A stretch of DNA of 64,000 bases from Streptomyces fulvoviolaceus (GCF_000718165.1 NZ_JOEY01000005.1:1-64000), one strand, 5' to 3'; counted from the stretch's first letter, positions 1 to 10,661 are shown. Notes: generated by a model from the letters alone, not told the origin. A program made the numbers and translations.

Positions 1-174
1 GCCGGGGGGTGTCCGCCCGCAGCGGCGGGCGTCCATCACCGAGCACAAACCCAGCAAACAGCACCGCCCGACCGAGGACGGACACCCCCCGGCACGGCCC
101 CGACCCACCACACAACCGAACGCGCTACACCCACCCCCACCACACCCGCACAGGCGCCGCAGGCATCCGCACCG
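1..174. other. Gene-free left edge with a long inverted repeat
   Basis: I see no convincing gene here. The first 15 bases (gccggggggtgtccg) are repeated as a perfect reverse complement at 79-93, so a single strand could form a 15-bp stem around a 63-base loop. It may be the tail or terminator of a gene lying outside the window. Confidence 0.4.
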
Positions 175-984
175 TCACTCCCCCGGCCACGCCGGCGCCC
201 GCTTCTCGTTGAACGCCGCCACGCCCTCCGCCCGATCCCCGGAGAACGCCACCGACCGCCACGCCGCGTCCTCGACCTCCAGCCCGGCCCGCAGGTCCAG
301 CCCATGCCCCAACCGCAACGCCCGCTTCGCCGCCCGCAACCCGACAGGCGAATTCGCCGCGATCCGGGACGCCAGCGCCAGCGCCGACTCCCGGTCCCGC
401 CCCGCCTCCACCAGCTGGTCCACCAGCCCCAGCTCCCGCGCCTCCTCAGCCTCCACCCGCCGCGCGGTGAAGATCAGTTCGGCAGCCCGGGCGGCCCCCA
501 CCCGCCGAGGCAGCAGCTGCGTACCGCCACCCCCGGGAATCACCCCCACCGACACCTCCGGCAGCCCCACCACAGCCGTACGGTCCGCCACGATCAGGTC
601 GCAGGACAGGGCAAGCTCGAACCCACCCCCCAGCGCGAACCCGTGCACCGCCGCGATCGTCGGCACCGGCAGCTCCAGCACCCCGGTGTACGCCCCCCGC
701 GCCACCGGCCGCTGCCGCACCAGATCGGCGTCACTGAACGAGTTCCGCTCCTTCAGATCCGCCCCGACGCAGAACGCCCGCTCATGCGTCGAGGTCACCA
801 CGACCACCCGCACACCCTTGTCGTCCCCCAGCGCGGAGCACGCCGCGGCCACCGACCGGGCCATCTCCGTCGAGACCGCGTTCATGGCCTTGGGCCGGTC
901 GAGGGCCAGCTCCGCGACATGCCCGTCAGCCCCGTCCACGTGTCGCCGTACCAGCACGAACTCCCCGAACCGCTCCTCGCTCAT
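175..984 (-). CDS. Enoyl-CoA hydratase/isomerase family protein
   Basis: This is a 269-residue crotonase-fold enzyme, the usual length for a single-domain enoyl-CoA hydratase. The oxyanion-hole segment AFCVGADLKER is near residue 70-80. Both glutamates used by true hydratases are present, one in GGGFELALSCD (about residue 120) and one in PEVSVGVIPGGGGTQ (about residue 140), so hydration of a 2-enoyl-CoA in acyl-CoA breakdown is plausible; the exact substrate cannot be read. I chose the ATG at 984 because GGGAGGG lies about five bases upstream; an in-frame start at 1014 would lie upstream of that site. It is divergent from the next gene, and a GTTAAC-type repeat lies in its leader. Confidence 0.85.
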   Translation of the reverse strand: MSEERFGEFVLVRRHVDGADGHVAELALDRPKAMNAVSTEMARSVAAACSALGDDKGVRVVVVTSTHERAFCVGADLKERNSFSDADLVRQRPVARGAYTGVLELPVPTIAAVHGFALGGGFELALSCDLIVADRTAVVGLPEVSVGVIPGGGGTQLLPRRVGAARAAELIFTARRVEAEEARELGLVDQLVEAGRDRESALALASRIAANSPVGLRAAKRALRLGHGLDLRAGLEVEDAAWRSVAFSGDRAEGVAAFNEKRAPAWPGE

Positions 985-996
985 GACACCCTCCCG

Positions 997-1012
997 GTTA
1001 ACGCGGGTTAAC
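997..1012. promoter_or_regulatory. Candidate operator, paired GTTAAC boxes
   Basis: Two copies of the self-complementary hexamer GTTAAC are separated by GCGG just upstream of the enoyl-CoA hydratase start. The position, 13 bases in front of the ATG, would suit a repressor site. The binding protein is unknown, and the assignment is inference from symmetry alone. Confidence 0.35.
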
Positions 1013-1200
1013 AAACAGCACTGGCCCGATCATCGCAGCCGAGCCCCACAGGGGGAAGCGCGACGGCCGGTTCCCGCCCCGCCGCCCGACACCCCGTTCG
1101 GGTGAACATCCCGCCCAACTCCTGCCGCACCGCCCATGACAGCGCATAACGTGCGCTCCGCCACGGCGCGCAGGGGGCGCAGGCGCACAGGGGAGGGGTC

Positions 1201-1839
1201 GTGAGGACGTTGACGATGACCGAGACACCGACGGCGGCGAGGCCGGACGGGGACACCACCGCCGCCGGGCCCCGTCTCTTCGGCCCGCGAGGCCGCCACC
1301 GCAGGCCCCGCCCCCGCAAGGTGCTGCTCGCCGCAGGCGGCCTGGCCCTGGCGGCCGGGGCCCTGAGCCTCGTACGACTGACACCCGACACGGGCGTCGG
1401 CGGTCTCGGCACCGCGGAGGCGGAGGACCGCGAGAACCCGGGGACCGGCACCGACACCACGGACCGGGCGACCAACGCCGCCGCGACCGTCGGCACCATC
1501 CCCAAGGTCAGCCCTTCGGCGACCTCCGTCATGGGCGGTACGTCCGCGACACCGACCGCGGGCGTCTCCCTCGCCCCCACCCCGTCGGCGACCGCCGCGC
1601 CACCCACACCCACGGCAGTCGCCACGACGATCCCCGAAGCGCCGAACACCCCGGCCCCCACCACCACGCCCCACCCACCGACGACGAGCACCGCACCCCA
1701 GCCCGCGCCCACCGCGGGCCGGACCACGCCCCCACCCGCACCCCAGCCCAGCCACCCCGGCCGGCCCGCCCCGAACGACCCGGACCTGTGCGTGCCGATC
1801 ATCGGCCTCTGCGTGAACGGACTCGCCCAGAACAGCTGA
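1201..1839 (+). CDS. Hypothetical single-pass membrane protein with Thr/Pro-rich stalk
   Basis: I do not recognise a named family. The 212-residue product starts with a basic, disordered stretch, followed by one hydrophobic segment at about residues 40-58 (KVLLAAGGLALAAGALSLV). The rest is a long Thr/Pro/Ala-rich outer stalk, which fits an exported or cell-wall-spanning protein. The C-terminus carries two cysteines in DLCVPIIGLCVNG, a possible disulfide loop. The GTG start has GGGGAGGGG a few bases upstream; an ATG five codons later is an alternative. The reverse strand is also open here, but its product is an arginine/glycine-rich composition artefact. Confidence 0.6.
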   Translation: MRTLTMTETPTAARPDGDTTAAGPRLFGPRGRHRRPRPRKVLLAAGGLALAAGALSLVRLTPDTGVGGLGTAEAEDRENPGTGTDTTDRATNAAATVGTIPKVSPSATSVMGGTSATPTAGVSLAPTPSATAAPPTPTAVATTIPEAPNTPAPTTTPHPPTTSTAPQPAPTAGRTTPPPAPQPSHPGRPAPNDPDLCVPIIGLCVNGLAQNS

Positions 1840-1848
1840 CGGCGACAG

Positions 1849-3012
1849 CTAGGAGGCCGCCGCGTCCCGCCGCGTCAGCAGCCACGGCTCGACCACGCCG
1901 AGCCCACGCACCGGCCGCTGCCACATCGGCTGCAGCGCGAAGCGGTACGTCGGCGGCTCCTCGCCCTCCTTCTCCGCGGTGGCGGCGGCCTCGGCGGCCG
2001 CGGCCTCGGAGGCGGGCGCCTCGCCGGTACGGATCAGCTCCTCCGCGAAGGCGCTGTCGACGAGAACGGCATCGCGGGGGGCTATGGAGGTGAGCCGGGA
2101 GGCCAGGTTCACGGTCGTACCGAAGACATCGCCCATACGAGTGGTCACCGTGCCGAACGCGATACCGACCCGCAGCTCGGGCATCGTCTCGTCGTTCGCC
2201 ATCGTCTCGATGAGCCGCAGCGCGATCTCCGCGGCGACGCCCGCGTCGTCGGCGCTGTACAGCACCTCGTCGCCGAGCGTCTTGACCAGCCGTCCGCCGC
2301 GCGCGGCGACGAGGTCGGCGGCCGTGGTCTCGAAGGCCTCGACGAGTTCGCCGAGTTCCTCCTCCTCCATACGACGGGTCAGCCGCGTGAATCCGACGAG
2401 GTCGGCAAAGCCCACGCAGAGCCGCCGGTCGACCATCTCCTCGTCGTCGGCGGCCTGCACGACCCGGCCGGCCGAGGCGGCGAGCTGGCGCCGCCAGACG
2501 TAGACGAGGAACTCCTCCAGCTCGGGCAGGAGCAGCTCGATGATCGGGTACGTCACCTCGGTGCGGGTCATTCCCGGCTCGGGCGGCTCGGTCAGGCCCT
2601 CCAGGAAGGAGTCGATCTGCCACTCGGCCAGCCGGGCGGTGGTCTGCCCCGTGGACCGCGCCACCTGCACGGCCATCGCCTCGCTCAGCAGCCCCGCCTC
2701 GACGAGACCGGCGAGCCGGCGCAACGCGAGGACGTCCGCCTCCGTGAACGCCTTGGCCTGGCCGACGTCGGCGAAGCCCATGGCCCGCCAGAAGCGGGTG
2801 GCGAGCTCCATGGAGACACCGGCGGTGCGGGCCGCCTGAAAGGGGGTGTAGCGCCGCTCGGCGCCGAGGATGAGCTGCTCGAGACGCACGGCGAGCGGGT
2901 GGTCGCCGGGGTCGGTGGCCTGGGGGTCCCCCCGCTCGAGCGAATTCGAGAGTGGGGGAGGGTCAACCCGGCCGTCCGCGCCCGTGCCGGAGCCCGTGTC
3001 GTCGACGGTCAC
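1849..3012 (-). CDS. cya: Class III adenylate/guanylate cyclase
   Basis: The 387-residue protein has a catalytic cyclase homology domain from about residue 200 to 340. The first metal-binding aspartate lies in LCVGFADLVGFT and the second in TLGDEVLYSADD; GTTVNLASRLT follows, as in bacterial class III cyclases that make cAMP from ATP. The N-terminal ~190 residues are a helical regulatory region with no clear membrane segment, so a cytoplasmic enzyme is likely. The start is GTG with GGAAGGGCAG upstream. Its position two genes from pccB matches cya in S. coelicolor as I recall it, where cAMP affects germination and development; that role is carried over from the family. Confidence 0.88.
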   Translation of the reverse strand: MTVDDTGSGTGADGRVDPPPLSNSLERGDPQATDPGDHPLAVRLEQLILGAERRYTPFQAARTAGVSMELATRFWRAMGFADVGQAKAFTEADVLALRRLAGLVEAGLLSEAMAVQVARSTGQTTARLAEWQIDSFLEGLTEPPEPGMTRTEVTYPIIELLLPELEEFLVYVWRRQLAASAGRVVQAADDEEMVDRRLCVGFADLVGFTRLTRRMEEEELGELVEAFETTAADLVAARGGRLVKTLGDEVLYSADDAGVAAEIALRLIETMANDETMPELRVGIAFGTVTTRMGDVFGTTVNLASRLTSIAPRDAVLVDSAFAEELIRTGEAPASEAAAAEAAATAEKEGEEPPTYRFALQPMWQRPVRGLGVVEPWLLTRRDAAAS

Positions 3013-3138
3013 GCCTGCTGCCCTTCCGATCTGCCGCGGTCAGGTATCGACCGGCCTTTACTCTACGGCAGCTGTGCCGTAGCTCACTCCCGAGAGGGGG
3101 TGGCTGATGTTGCCGGTTGGCTGCGGACCGGTGGGAGC

Positions 3139-3187
3139 TTGTCGCGCCCCGCGGCGGAGCCGCTGATGTCGCGGCCCCGCGCCCCTT
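3139..3187 (+). repeat. Short dispersed intergenic repeat (GCGGAGCCGC family)
   Basis: The segment has the pattern TTGTCGCGCCCC-GCGGCGGAGCCGC-spacer-CCCCGCGCCCCTT. Closely related copies occur near 22475, 35174, 51745 and, inverted, 55370. The GCGGCGGAGCCGC core is nearly self-complementary. It lies between cya and birA, both on the minus strand, outside coding sequence. Confidence 0.7.
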
Positions 3188-3200
3188 GGGTGCGTCCACT

Positions 3201-4064
3201 TCACGCCGGTCGCAAGTGGACGATGTCTCCCGCGCCCACCGGGGCCTGCACGCCGTCCTCCGTGGCGATCACCAGCCTGCCGTCGCCGTCGATCGCCACC
3301 GCCTCTCCTACCAGCGACCGTTCTCCGGGCAGCTCAGCCCGCACCACCCTCCCCAGCGTCGCGCAGCCCGCCGCATACGTCTCCTGCAGACCGCTCCGCG
3401 CCGGGTCACCTTCGACGGACCGCCACTTCTCGTACCACTGCTCCAAGGACCTGAGCACCCCGCGCAGCAAGGGATCCCGGTCCGTGCTCACCGCGCCGGC
3501 CAGTGCCAGCGACCCCGCCTGCGGGACCGGCAGCTCGTCCTCCCGGAGGGTGACGTTGATGCCGACGCCGACGACCACCCCGTCGTCGCCCGCCCGCTCC
3601 GCGAGGATGCCGCCGGTCTTGCGCTCCGCGCCGCCCACGGTCACCAGCAGGTCGTTGGGCCACTTGAGTGCCGTATCGACTCCGGCCGCCCGCGACAGCC
3701 CCGTCGCCACCGCAACCCCGGTGAGCAGCGGCAGCCACCCCCACCGCGCCACCGGCACCTCGCTCGGCGTCAGCAGGACGGAGAAGAAGAGCCCCGAGCG
3801 GGCCGGAGCGGTCCACTGCCGATCGAGCCGCCCGCGTCCCGCGCTCTGCTCCTCGGCGACGAGGACCGCGCCCTCGGTCGCCTTGCCCTCGCCCGCCAGG
3901 GCCACCAGGTCGGAGTTGGTGGAGCCGGTGCTCTGCACGACCTCCACCCCGGACCACAGCCCGCCCTCCCGCACGAGCGCCCGGCGTAGGGCGGCGGCGT
4001 TGAGGGGCGGCCGGTCGAGGTCGGACCAACGACTGTTGTCTCCTGAAACATCTCGCGGCGTCAT
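3201..4064 (-). CDS. birA: Biotin--[acetyl-CoA-carboxylase] ligase (BirA)
   Basis: The 287-residue enzyme activates biotin with ATP and attaches it to the carrier lysine of acyl-CoA carboxylases. The biotin/adenylate loop appears as QSAGRGRLDRQW, preceded by STGSTNSDL, and ALKWPNDLLV is the conserved ligase motif. KTGGILAE and GVGINV follow. There is no N-terminal helix-turn-helix, so it should be a monofunctional ligase and not a repressor. I start at the ATG at 4064 (MTPRDV) because further extension upstream reads into promoter sequence. It is divergent from pccB and within 5 kb of the biotinylated subunit AccA2, its obvious substrate. Confidence 0.93.
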   Translation of the reverse strand: MTPRDVSGDNSRWSDLDRPPLNAAALRRALVREGGLWSGVEVVQSTGSTNSDLVALAGEGKATEGAVLVAEEQSAGRGRLDRQWTAPARSGLFFSVLLTPSEVPVARWGWLPLLTGVAVATGLSRAAGVDTALKWPNDLLVTVGGAERKTGGILAERAGDDGVVVGVGINVTLREDELPVPQAGSLALAGAVSTDRDPLLRGVLRSLEQWYEKWRSVEGDPARSGLQETYAAGCATLGRVVRAELPGERSLVGEAVAIDGDGRLVIATEDGVQAPVGAGDIVHLRPA

Positions 4065-4174
4065 GCAAGCCACCCTAGGTGTGTGAAACGCCGCACTGCC
4101 GACAGGTAGGCACGCCACTACTCTACGGATGAGTAACCGTCCCCCCTTTTGAGCAGGCAGGGAGCCGTATCCCG
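4065..4174. promoter_or_regulatory. Divergent promoter region birA / pccB
   Basis: This 110-base spacer must carry both promoters. TACTC-tacggat-GAGTA at 4119-4135 is a small inverted repeat close to the pccB start and may be an operator. I cannot fix the -10 and -35 boxes with confidence. Confidence 0.4.
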
Positions 4175-5767
4175 ATGTCCGAGCCGGAAGAGATCGACAT
4201 CCACACCACCGCGGGCAAGCTCGCGGACCTTCAGCGTCGCATCGACGAAGCGACGCACGCCGGCTCCGCACGCGCCGTCGAAAAGCAGCACGCCAAGGGC
4301 AAGTTGACGGCGCGTGAGCGCATCGACCTCCTCCTCGACGAGGGCTCCTTCGTCGAGTTCGACGAGTTCGCCCGGCACCGCTCGACGGACTTCGGCCTGG
4401 AGAACAACCGCCCGTACGGAGATGGCGTGGTGACCGGCTACGGCACGGTCGACGGCCGCCCGGTCGCCGTGTTCTCCCAGGACTTCACGGTCTTCGGCGG
4501 GGCCCTGGGCGAGGTCTACGGCCAGAAGATCGTGAAGGTCATGGACTTCGCGCTGAAGACCGGCTGTCCGGTCATCGGCATCAACGACTCGGGTGGTGCG
4601 CGGATCCAGGAGGGTGTGGCCTCCCTCGGGGCGTACGGCGAGATCTTCCGCCGCAACACCCACGCGAGCGGCGTCATCCCCCAGATCTCGCTCGTCGTCG
4701 GCCCGTGCGCGGGCGGCGCGGTCTACTCCCCCGCGATCACCGACTTCACGGTGATGGTCGACCAGACCTCGCACATGTTCATCACCGGCCCGGACGTCAT
4801 CAAGACGGTCACCGGCGAGGACGTCGGCTTCGAGGAGCTGGGCGGCGCCCGGACCCACAACTCGGTGTCCGGCGTGGCGCACCACATGGCCGGCGACGAG
4901 AAGGACGCCGTCGAGTACGTCAAGCAGCTGCTGTCGTACCTGCCGTCCAACAACCTCTCCGAGGCCCCGGCCTTCCCGGAGGAGGCGGACCTCGCCGTCA
5001 CGGACGAGGACCGCGAGCTGGACACGATCGTGCCGGACAGCGCGAACCAGCCGTACGACATGCACACGGTGATCGAACACATCCTGGACGACGCCGAGTT
5101 CTTCGAGACCCAGCCGCTGTACGCGCCGAACATCCTCACCGGCTTCGGCCGCGTCGAGGGCGCCCCGGTCGGCATAGTCGCCAACCAGCCGATGCAGTTC
5201 GCGGGCTGCCTGGACATCACGGCGTCCGAGAAGGCCGCGCGCTTCGTCCGCACCTGCGACGCCTTCAACATCCCGGTGATCACCTTCGTGGACGTCCCGG
5301 GCTTCCTCCCGGGTGTCGACCAGGAGCACGACGGCATCATCCGCCGCGGCGCCAAGCTGATCTACGCCTACGCGGAAGCCACCGTCCCCCTCATCACGAT
5401 CATCACCCGCAAGGCCTTCGGCGGCGCCTACGACGTCATGGGCTCCAAGCACCTCGGCGCCGACATCAACCTGGCCTGGCCGACCGCCCAGATCGCCGTG
5501 ATGGGCGCCCAGGGCGCGGTCAACATTCTGCACCGCCGCACGATCGCCGAGGCGGAGACCAACGGAGACCTCGAAGCGACCCGCGCCCGGCTCATCCAGG
5601 AGTACGAGGACGCCCTCCTCAACCCCTACATCGCGGCCGAGCGCGGCTACATCGACTCCGTGATCATGCCGTCGGAGACCCGTCGGCACGTCGTCCGCGG
5701 CCTGCGCCAGCTCCGCACCAAGCGCGAGTCCCTGCCCCCGAAGAAGCACGGCAACATCCCCCTCTAG
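4175..5767 (+). CDS. pccB: Propionyl/acyl-CoA carboxylase beta subunit (carboxyltransferase)
   Basis: The 530-residue protein has the two crotonase-like halves of acyl-CoA carboxylase carboxyltransferases. The acyl-CoA site appears as [15 protein letters not shown] (about residue 140), and the carboxybiotin site as [19 protein letters not shown] (about residue 415). It transfers CO2 from carboxybiotin to propionyl- or acetyl-CoA, giving methylmalonyl- or malonyl-CoA for fatty acids and polyketides. The ATG has GGGAG about ten bases upstream. The epsilon subunit gene follows after eight bases, so they are surely co-transcribed; the biotin-bearing alpha subunit is encoded 3 kb downstream. Substrate preference is set by one residue and I do not assign it firmly. 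Confidence 0.95.
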   Translation: MSEPEEIDIHTTAGKLADLQRRIDEATHAGSARAVEKQHAKGKLTARERIDLLLDEGSFVEFDEFARHRSTDFGLENNRPYGDGVVTGYGTVDGRPVAVFSQDFTVFGGALGEVYGQKIVKVMDFALKTGCPVIGINDSGGARIQEGVASLGAYGEIFRRNTHASGVIPQISLVVGPCAGGAVYSPAITDFTVMVDQTSHMFITGPDVIKTVTGEDVGFEELGGARTHNSVSGVAHHMAGDEKDAVEYVKQLLSYLPSNNLSEAPAFPEEADLAVTDEDRELDTIVPDSANQPYDMHTVIEHILDDAEFFETQPLYAPNILTGFGRVEGAPVGIVANQPMQFAGCLDITASEKAARFVRTCDAFNIPVITFVDVPGFLPGVDQEHDGIIRRGAKLIYAYAEATVPLITIITRKAFGGAYDVMGSKHLGADINLAWPTAQIAVMGAQGAVNILHRRTIAEAETNGDLEATRARLIQEYEDALLNPYIAAERGYIDSVIMPSETRRHVVRGLRQLRTKRESLPPKKHGNIPL

Positions 5768-5775
5768 GAGCCGCC

Positions 5776-5985
5776 ATGACGATCAAGGTCGTACGGGGCA
5801 ACCCCACCCCGGAGGAGCTCGCCGCCGCCCTCGCGGTGGTCCGAGCCCGCGCCGCGGCGGCATCCGCCGCGCCGCCCGGCGCCCCGAAGCCGCAGGACGG
5901 GTGGTCGGACCCGTCCCGCATCGCCGCACACCGCCTGCCCCAACCGGGGCCGACGGCCTGGACGCGCAGTTACTGGCCGGGTTAG
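5776..5985 (+). CDS. pccE: Acyl-CoA carboxylase epsilon subunit
   Basis: This 69-residue protein begins MTIKVVRGNPTPEELAAAL, the hallmark of actinobacterial carboxylase epsilon subunits, and ends in a Trp-rich tail (TAWTRSYWPG). Known homologues bind the beta hexamer and stimulate the alpha-beta complex. It starts eight bases after pccB with AGGAG in front of the ATG. Its last four bases overlap the end of the convergent esterase gene, with TAG on one strand and TAA on the other sharing sequence. Confidence 0.92.
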   Translation: MTIKVVRGNPTPEELAAALAVVRARAAAASAAPPGAPKPQDGWSDPSRIAAHRLPQPGPTAWTRSYWPG

Positions 5986-7094
5986 AGGGCGAGTGACAGC
6001 GCTTCGGCCATCACCTGGTATCCGAGATCGTTCGGGTGCAGGTGATCGCCGAAGTCGTACGACGGGTGCAGCCGGTCCGGGTCCTCCGGATCGGCCAGCA
6101 CCCGGTGCAGGTCCACCACGGCGTCGTACTCCCCCGCGCACCGGATCCACTCGTTGACCTCGTGGCTCACCTTGGCCGCGTGCTCACCCCAGTGGTCCGA
6201 GCCCCCGAAGGGCAGCAACGTCGCCCCCACGACCCTCAGCCCCCTTGCCTGCCGTATCAACTCCCGGTACCCGGCGACGATTTCGTCCGCCTCCACCACC
6301 GGCGCCGGCTTGTACGTCGGTTGCTCGTCGGTCTCGCTGAAGCCGATGTCGTTGAGCCCGAGGAGCACGACAAGGGTGTCCACGCCCGGGTGGTCGAGGA
6401 CGTCCCGCCCGAGACGGTGGACGCCCTTCTCGCCGTACCACGCGGAGTCGTTGAGCAGCAGATTCCCGCCGATGCCCGCATTGAGCACAGGCCGCCCGGT
6501 GCGGACGGCGAGCGCGTCCGACCACCGGCGATCGGCCCCCACCGTGGACCCGAACCCGTCGGTGACGGAGTCGCCGAACAACGCGATCCCGTCCGCGCGG
6601 CCGGAGTCCGTCTCGACGGCGGCGAGGAAGTACCAGGACTCGGTCGCCGCGTCGAAGCCCTCTCCCGTCACGTCCTCCGACAGGTCCCCCTCCCCGCGAC
6701 AGCTGGTCGTGAAGGCCTGCGCGTGGAAGGTCGCGGGTCCGGTCACCGCCTCGAAGTACAGCGTGACCGTCACCGACTCCCCTGCCGCCACGGCGAGTTC
6801 GACCGCGTCGCTCACCAGGTGCCCACGTGCCGGGATCTCGCCCGGGAAGGTGAGCCGCCGGACGGAACCCGGCTCCACGGCGGCCCCCGCGGCCGTACGG
6901 CCCACGCTCGCGCCCGCGACCCGGACCGCCGAGCCGCCGTACGCGTTCGAGAGCCGCACCCGCACCCGCCCACCGCCCGCCGACAACCGCACGACCTGGC
7001 GGACGGACTGGCGCCAGAAGCCCTGCCGGGACCAGTTGGGGGTGAAGCCTTCGCCGGGGAGCTGAGGTGAGGCGGTCCAAGCGGTGGTGAACAC
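5982..7094 (-). CDS. SGNH/GDSL hydrolase with N-terminal accessory domain
   Basis: The 370-residue protein has all four SGNH blocks in its C-terminal half: FGDSVTDGFGS with the nucleophile serine near residue 175, the glycine block in GIGGNLLLND, the asparagine block in LLGLNDIGFS, and the Asp/His pair in DHLHPNDLGYQ near the end. The N-terminal ~160 residues form a beta-rich domain often seen in carbohydrate-associated esterases. No signal peptide is evident, so it is probably cytoplasmic despite this architecture. The GTG start has GAGGAG ten bases upstream. An esterase or lipase acting on acyl sugars is likely; the substrate is not known. Confidence 0.85.
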   Translation of the reverse strand: MFTTAWTASPQLPGEGFTPNWSRQGFWRQSVRQVVRLSAGGGRVRVRLSNAYGGSAVRVAGASVGRTAAGAAVEPGSVRRLTFPGEIPARGHLVSDAVELAVAAGESVTVTLYFEAVTGPATFHAQAFTTSCRGEGDLSEDVTGEGFDAATESWYFLAAVETDSGRADGIALFGDSVTDGFGSTVGADRRWSDALAVRTGRPVLNAGIGGNLLLNDSAWYGEKGVHRLGRDVLDHPGVDTLVVLLGLNDIGFSETDEQPTYKPAPVVEADEIVAGYRELIRQARGLRVVGATLLPFGGSDHWGEHAAKVSHEVNEWIRCAGEYDAVVDLHRVLADPEDPDRLHPSYDFGDHLHPNDLGYQVMAEALSLAL

Positions 7095-7150
7095 GGCACG
7101 TACTCCTCATCATCGACCACTAATGGAACCACGGTACCATTTAGAGAAGT

Positions 7151-7166
7151 TGAGTACGCGTACTCA
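7151..7166. promoter_or_regulatory. 16-bp perfect palindrome, candidate operator
   Basis: TGAGTACGCGTACTCA is identical to its own reverse complement over 16 bases. It sits in the divergent region between the esterase (57 bases from its start) and the small membrane protein gene (35 bases before its ATG), so it could control either or both. It differs from the CTACGCGCGTAG nucleoside-gene palindrome elsewhere in the window. Confidence 0.55.
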
Positions 7167-7201
7167 GGCGCCGCGCGAGGGCACGCCCGCACGCTGGAGG
7201 A

Positions 7202-7330
7202 ATGCTGTGGTCCGACCCCGAGAACGAGCCGCCCAAGGAACTGCGCGACATGCAGAACATGTTGCGGAGACTGGGCGTTCTCATGGCGTTGGCCATGCTG
7301 CTGGCGATGATCGTGCTCGGTGTGAAATGA
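7202..7330 (+). CDS. Small membrane protein, MmpB-like (42 aa)
   Basis: The gene is very short but convincing. The translation starts [18 protein letters not shown], has a short amphipathic stretch, then one transmembrane helix rich in Leu, Met and Ala, and ends LGVK. CTGGAGGA precedes the ATG. The position between the carboxylase epsilon gene and maf is, from memory, where Streptomyces genomes carry a small protein called morphogenic membrane protein MmpB. I give that name as a likely but unverified match. It is followed 31 bases later by maf. Confidence 0.75.
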   Translation: MLWSDPENEPPKELRDMQNMLRRLGVLMALAMLLAMIVLGVK

Positions 7331-7361
7331 GAGCCGCCGGAAGCGCCGATACCCTGGCCGC

Positions 7362-7982
7362 ATGACTGATCAGCCGCGCCGCCGACTCGTCCTCGCCTCG
7401 CAGTCCCCCGCCCGGCTCAACCTGCTGCGGCAGGCCGGACTCGCCCCCGAGGTGCTCGTGAGCGGCGTCGACGAGGACGCCGTCTCCGCCCCCACGCCCG
7501 CCGAGCTGGCGCTCGCCCTCGCCGAGGCGAAGGCCTCCGTGGTGGCCGCGAAGCCCCGGGTCAAGGGCGCACTGGTGATCGGCTGCGACTCGGTGCTCGA
7601 CCTGGACGGCGAGGCGCTCGGCAAGCCCGCGGACGCCGAGGAGGCCACCGCCCGCTGGAAGGCCATGCGCGGCCGGGCCGGGACACTCCAGACCGGCCAC
7701 TGCATCTACGACACCGCCACCAACCGGTATGTCTCCGGCGTCGCCTCCACCGTCGTCCGCTTCGGCGAGCCCACCGACGAGGAGATCGCCGCGTACGTCG
7801 CCTCCGGCGAACCCCTCTATGTCGCCGGGGCGTTCACCCTGGACGGCCGCTCGGCCCCGTTCATCGAGGGCATCGACGGCGACCACGGCAACGTGATCGG
7901 CATCAGCCTGCCCCTGGTGCGGCGACTGCTGGCCGAACTGGGCGTCGGCATCACGGAGTTGTGGGCGCCGGCGGAGACGTGA
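7362..7982 (+). CDS. maf: Maf-like nucleotide pyrophosphatase
   Basis: The 206-residue protein begins with the Maf signature [19 protein letters not shown] and contains [16 protein letters not shown] and [20 protein letters not shown]. Maf proteins hydrolyse non-canonical or canonical nucleoside triphosphates to monophosphates and have been linked to control of septation. It acts in the cytosol. No ribosome site is seen; TACCCT lies six bases before the ATG, so the message may be leaderless. Its 3' end overlaps the convergent membrane-protein gene by 32 bases. Confidence 0.92.
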   Translation: MTDQPRRRLVLASQSPARLNLLRQAGLAPEVLVSGVDEDAVSAPTPAELALALAEAKASVVAAKPRVKGALVIGCDSVLDLDGEALGKPADAEEATARWKAMRGRAGTLQTGHCIYDTATNRYVSGVASTVVRFGEPTDEEIAAYVASGEPLYVAGAFTLDGRSAPFIEGIDGDHGNVIGISLPLVRRLLAELGVGITELWAPAET

Positions 7983-8436
7983 GCGGGGAGCCGCCGTCGC
8001 CGCCCTGCGGAGCGGTGTCCTCGGGCTCCGCGGCGGCGGGCGCCTCCTGACCGTCGTACGTCATCAGCAGCAGCACGATCAGCGCCAGTACGACCACCAT
8101 GAACAGGAACTCGGGCCAGCCCAGCAGCCCCCACGCGAACGCGCCCAGCAGGCCGTGCACCACGGCGACGCTGATCAGCAGGATGCGGCCGAAGCCGGCC
8201 GGGCGGCGGTTCCGCAGGGCCACCAGGAGCGCGACCAGGCCGCACAGGGCGAAGTAGAGGCCGAAGACGATGCCGCCGGCCTTCGACGACGTGGACATCA
8301 TGTCCGGGTCGAGGCCGGCGAGGGACATGTCCTGGCGGTCGACGACGATCCCCAGGAACCAGTTGAGCGCGGCGACGCCGAGCGCCTCGACGAAGAGTAC
8401 GACCGCCACAACCCACGCCACCGGTCTGCGCACCAC
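7951..8436 (-). CDS. Hypothetical four-helix membrane protein
   Basis: The 161-residue product has about four hydrophobic helices, starting with [19 protein letters not shown], and an acidic Pro/Ala-rich cytoplasmic tail. I do not recognise a functional family. The start is GTG (MVRRPVAW). The 3' end runs 32 bases into maf on the other strand. The position between maf and accA2 is consistent with a conserved Streptomyces membrane protein of unknown role. Confidence 0.75.
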   Translation of the reverse strand: MVRRPVAWVVAVVLFVEALGVAALNWFLGIVVDRQDMSLAGLDPDMMSTSSKAGGIVFGLYFALCGLVALLVALRNRRPAGFGRILLISVAVVHGLLGAFAWGLLGWPEFLFMVVVLALIVLLLMTYDGQEAPAAAEPEDTAPQGGDGGSPLTSPPAPTTP

Positions 8437-8819
8437 CGGTCCCCACCCACTTCCGAGCTTTCGAGTGCCGTCCGAGCAGGACTGCAGTTACCCCAAGTAC
8501 GTTCGAGACATCCTGAACGCTACTAACGGGTAAACCGCGGGACAAGGGTTCTACGGGGGGCAAAGAATCGTTGGGCCATTCGTAGGGACTCCACAAAGAA
8601 ACGGAGTGGTCCGCAGCACGCTCTCACAGAGACCTTGACCACAGAGGAGGGCTAGGGTTTCTCGGAGGAGTCCTGCGTACCGAGGTGCGACAAGGGATTT
8701 CGCGGGTGGAGCAGGCCTCGCATCACGCTCCGTGTGGGCAAGCTCACCACTGGGGATGGGTCGATGCGCCGTGTCGGCAGTCCCTAAACTCGGCTTGTTT
8801 CAAGGAGGGAGCCTCAATC
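8437..8819. other. 383-bp leader region upstream of accA2
   Basis: No gene is evident. The part from about 8500 to 8600 is less G+C rich than its surroundings and probably carries the promoters of accA2 and of the divergent membrane protein. CAAGGAGGGAG at 8801-8811 is a strong ribosome site for accA2. An upstream in-frame open stretch back to 8685 is not coding-like. Confidence 0.6.
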
Positions 8820-10592
<1,773 letters not shown>

Positions 10593-10612
10593 TCGCAGCT
10601 CTTACGACATCC

Positions 10613-10661
10613 CGAAGCGCCCGGCGGACCAGAGCAGTTGGTCCGCCGGGCGCTTCGTTTT
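10613..10661 (+). terminator. Terminator after accA2
   Basis: An 18-bp perfect stem (10613-10630 with 10640-10657) with a 9-base loop is followed by GTTTT. It lies 20 bases after the accA2 stop and before a convergent gene, so it can serve both directions. Confidence 0.9.

Noticed and set aside
1008..1802. Minus-strand open frame across the 1.0-1.8 kb region
   Set aside because: Gly/Arg/Val-rich and covers a promoter region. The plus-strand gene has a better ribosome site and a sensible membrane topology.
4118..5749. Long open frame antisense to pccB
   Set aside because: The sense strand is an unmistakable carboxyltransferase. The antisense product is a low-complexity Val/Asp/Arg chain caused by codon bias.
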